Source of the DNA: Clostridium cylindrosporum DSM 605
GTDB taxonomy: Bacteria > Bacillota > Clostridia > Clostridiales > Caloramatoraceae
Direction of reading: 5' to 3'
NCBI RefSeq assembly: GCF_001047375.1
Contig: NZ_LFVU01000024.1
Span: 238,302 to 302,301, forward strand
DNA: 64,000 bases
Shown here: positions 61,487 to 64,000 of the stretch, piece after piece
How positions within the stretch are numbered: position 1 is the first letter of the stretch
How the letters are laid out: each line of letters starts with the position of its first letter
Position numbers and translations under genes: made by a program
Notes under the pieces: model-generated
What the model was told of the DNA's origin: nothing
Seen by the model: only the letters and a program-made list of their open reading frames with translations
The model's database searches: none

Positions 61487-63964
61487 TTAGTTAATATTCA
61501 TTTTATATAAAATTGGATTTTGATTTCCACCTCTAAAATATGCAACATCTCCAGCAATATTTAAAGCAGAAGCCTCTCCTGTAGAGCTTACCATTCTATT
61601 TCCTGATCCATCTGAATTAACTTCATATACTTTATAATCATCAGAATTAATATAGTAAATCTTGTTTCCTACTACATTTATCTCAAGTGCCCTTATATCA
61701 CTAACACTTTGTCTAGAGCTACCATCTTTTTTCACCTTATAAATTCTATTGTTATCACCTTGATTTATATAGTATACAAATTCTCCTGAAACATTTACCC
61801 CTCTGGCATAATCCTCAGAAATCTTCACTTTATCATTCCCATTAAGATCCATCCTATACAGCCTCTTTTGGTCTCCTTCCATTTTGATGTAATATATCAT
61901 TCCACCATCTATAGAATAGCCCTCTGTAAGATCAGAACTTAATGAAGTGCTATTACTTCCATCTGTTTTCATTTTATATATATTTATATTTTGAGGGTTA
62001 ATATAGTAAATAGAATCACCTACTACATTTACAAAGCTTGCAAACCCTTCTCCTATCCTCGTTCTACCGCTACCATCAGCTTTTATTTTATAAAGGTATC
62101 CATCATTTGCATTGGTGTAATAAATCCATTCACCCACTACATTTATATCCATTGAATTATCAGCTGATAACTGGATAGCTTCACTTCCATCTATTTTAGC
62201 TCTGCAAAGCACCCCACCTGAAGTTTGATTAGAGTAGTATATGTAATCTCCCTGTTTTGCTACAATTCCACCATTTAAAATATTAGCAGATGAATTTCCT
62301 GTTTCCCACTGATTTTCTATATCTGTACTGTTATCACCTTTGATCTTATTTTTAATCTTAGAAATAAAACTCGAATTATCATCTATATTATTTGAATTTT
62401 TATTATCTTCATTTTCTATTGTAGATGTATCTGCGGTTAAATCGTTATTTGTCTGTATAGATTTCGTTTTATCGATACCCTTAATTTCTTGTACAATTCC
62501 AGTAATAACTCCAAAGCAAAATGGAATAATTATTCCTATAATAAAGGCTCCTATTAATATGTTTTTAATTGATAACTTCTTTTTAGATTTTTTCTTTATA
62601 TATGTAACCTTTGGTTTTGTTACTGGGATTTCTTCTGACTCACAATCCTCTATATCATCTTCATCATCCTGTATACATTTAGGTCTTTCTAAATCCTCTT
62701 CATTCTCTTTTATATATTTAGAATCCTTCTCATCTTCTTTTACAGTTTGTGAATCTATTGAATTCATTCTCTCTGTTTTCTCTATACTATCACTTAGATT
62801 ACTAAACCTTTCTGTTTCTTCAATAACCATTTTCTCAGTTTTAGAAACATCTTTGTAGGTTTTATCATTATTTTCATAGCTTAATGTTTCAAATGAAGGA
62901 GGCTGTTTTTGTGTTTTATCATCTACCCCTTCACTAACATTTGATATAGGCTTTAGGATAGTTGATTCCTTATTTTGTTTCCCTATACTTCTACTTGGAA
63001 CACTTTGTAGAAAGGTAACTTTTTCATCCTTATCCTGTTCAAGCATTGTATTCATAACATTATCTAAATCCAATTTCATTTCACTTGGAGATAGGTATCT
63101 ATCTTCTTCATTATAAGCACATGCTTTTAAAATACACTTAGCTAATCTATCACCTGCATTAACTGGAGCTTCAATAGCATCTCCCTTAAGCCTTCTATTA
63201 AGAGCCCTTTGGCTATCTTGATACTTAACCTCCTCTGGGTATGGAGGCATAAATGGTAACCTTCCGTTATTTAATAGCTTATAAAGCACTAGTCCTAAGG
63301 AATATATATCTACACTGAAAGTATATCTTTCATCCTTATAAACCTCTGGCGCCATATATATTGGAGTTCCTTTTTTAGATACTGTATAACCTTTTTCAGA
63401 TAGCTTTTTAGCTATTCCAAAATCCCCAAGCTTGAACTTTCCATCCTGGGATATAAATATATTCTCTTCCTTTATATCTCTATGTATTATTCCCTTTGAA
63501 TTACAAAGCTCTAGTGCTGAACATATATCTATTCCAAGCTTGATTATGTCCCTTCGACTCATTCTATTTTCACATGTATAATTTTTAAGGGACTTTACAA
63601 ACTCCATTTTTATAAGAATGTCCCACCCTATTTCTCCATCTAGTGGAACAATCATATGCTCTTCATATCCAACAATATTATTATTTCCCTTTAAAGTATA
63701 TAAAACTTCTATTTCCTTTACTATTTCACGAACTGCCTCTTCAAAATACTCTGTTAGAGAGTTTTCATTATTACCAATTGAATCTACAGCTTCCTTATAT
63801 AGTTCACGACTTGGTACTCTTATAAGCTTTAAAGCAGCTTCGTACTTATGACCAAATTCCTCACGGGTAAGCTTGTACACTTTTCCAAAACTACCCTCTC
63901 CAATTAAATCATCAATCCCCCAAGCTCCCCAAAGAGGTTCATACTTCCTTATATAATCTGGCAT
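61487..63964 (-). CDS. Membrane Ser/Thr protein kinase with extracellular beta-propeller-like repeats
   Basis: 825 residues from ATG 63964 behind GGAGG. Kinase domain about 15-290: GEGSFGKVY (22-30), Lys46, HRDIKEEN (161-168), DFG (181-183), APE; all catalytic residues are there, so it is probably active. An acidic, Ser/Thr-rich linker leads to one membrane helix at about 475-500. The outer part (about 545-825) has repeated units of the type GD-x-IYY-x-N-x2-D-x-G-x-L-Y-K-x-K-x-DGS-G, about 45 residues each, a DUF5050/TolB-like beta-propeller. A sensor kinase role is inferred. Confidence 0.88.
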   Translation of the reverse strand: MPDYIRKYEPLWGAWGIDDLIGEGSFGKVYKLTREEFGHKYEAALKLIRVPSRELYKEAVDSIGNNENSLTEYFEEAVREIVKEIEVLYTLKGNNNIVGYEEHMIVPLDGEIGWDILIKMEFVKSLKNYTCENRMSRRDIIKLGIDICSALELCNSKGIIHRDIKEENIFISQDGKFKLGDFGIAKKLSEKGYTVSKKGTPIYMAPEVYKDERYTFSVDIYSLGLVLYKLLNNGRLPFMPPYPEEVKYQDSQRALNRRLKGDAIEAPVNAGDRLAKCILKACAYNEEDRYLSPSEMKLDLDNVMNTMLEQDKDEKVTFLQSVPSRSIGKQNKESTILKPISNVSEGVDDKTQKQPPSFETLSYENNDKTYKDVSKTEKMVIEETERFSNLSDSIEKTERMNSIDSQTVKEDEKDSKYIKENEEDLERPKCIQDDEDDIEDCESEEIPVTKPKVTYIKKKSKKKLSIKNILIGAFIIGIIIPFCFGVITGIVQEIKGIDKTKSIQTNNDLTADTSTIENEDNKNSNNIDDNSSFISKIKNKIKGDNSTDIENQWETGNSSANILNGGIVAKQGDYIYYSNQTSGGVLCRAKIDGSEAIQLSADNSMDINVVGEWIYYTNANDGYLYKIKADGSGRTRIGEGFASFVNVVGDSIYYINPQNINIYKMKTDGSNSTSLSSDLTEGYSIDGGMIYYIKMEGDQKRLYRMDLNGNDKVKISEDYARGVNVSGEFVYYINQGDNNRIYKVKKDGSSRQSVSDIRALEINVVGNKIYYINSDDYKVYEVNSDGSGNRMVSSTGEASALNIAGDVAYFRGGNQNPILYKMNIN

Positions 63965-64000
63965 TCTTCTTACCTCCACTATTGTTTCATCCCTTAGCAC

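Overview
The window is a low-GC, gene-dense stretch of a spore-forming anaerobe, most likely Clostridium sensu stricto. Evidence: strong AGGAGG ribosome binding sites; a pyruvate:ferredoxin oxidoreductase; a CDIF630_02480-type (DUF3787) spore surface protein; CD3072/CD3073-type genes otherwise known from C. difficile; a CplR/Vga-like ABC-F protein; and an IStron (group I intron plus TnpB) like CdISt1 of C. difficile. I see no rRNA, tRNA or CRISPR array.

Layout. 1-7.9 kb: a lipoprotein start, a YARHG protein, a frameshifted ECF S component facing a TudS-like desulfidase/molybdopterin oxidoreductase pair, an AlaX editing protein, an MBL hydrolase and a DUF2089 envelope-stress-like operon with a palindromic operator in its promoter. 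8.1-12.8 kb: an unusual THEP1-like NTPase/methyltransferase fusion, a large unexplained hairpin, an XRE-TPR regulator, and two divergent spore-surface-like genes sharing an N-terminal domain, one with a 42-bp tandem repeat. 12.9-29 kb: chemoreceptors (two are tandem duplicates), a MarR-controlled heterodimeric ABC exporter, PutP, a second MBL hydrolase and a CNNM/CorC protein. 29-32 kb: a perfect promoter and a yybP-ykoY (Mn2+) riboswitch in front of a P-type ATPase.

32.4-35.5 kb is the centrepiece. A nitroreductase gene is interrupted by a 2.2-kb IStron: an IA2-like group I ribozyme at its 5' end, an apparently intact TnpB nuclease and a hairpin-bearing right end. Removing the element exactly restores the nitroreductase frame, so the host gene is probably rescued by RNA splicing.

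35.9-47 kb: a csoR-copA-copZ copper operon, an MFS exporter, an ABC-F ribosome protection gene behind a long attenuator leader, a cyclase, a TVP38 protein and a cbiB-cobD-apgM cobalamin operon. 47-53.5 kb is a spore-surface-like island: two copies of a divergent module (a beta-rich protein plus a Lys/Glu-repeat coiled coil), two Gly/Arg-rich mini-proteins, a decayed IS200, a decayed cystine-type transporter and an intact one. 53.5-64 kb: an EAL/CBS/GGDEF protein split at an A9 tract, ferritin, a lipoprotein carbonic anhydrase, PFOR, the DUF3787 protein and a membrane Ser/Thr kinase with a beta-propeller-like outer domain.

Six genes of the two spore-like regions share the promoter pattern AC-N16/17-[C/A]ATANNNT[A/G], which fits sigma-K and ties them into one mother-cell sporulation programme. 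That link is inferred from sequence.
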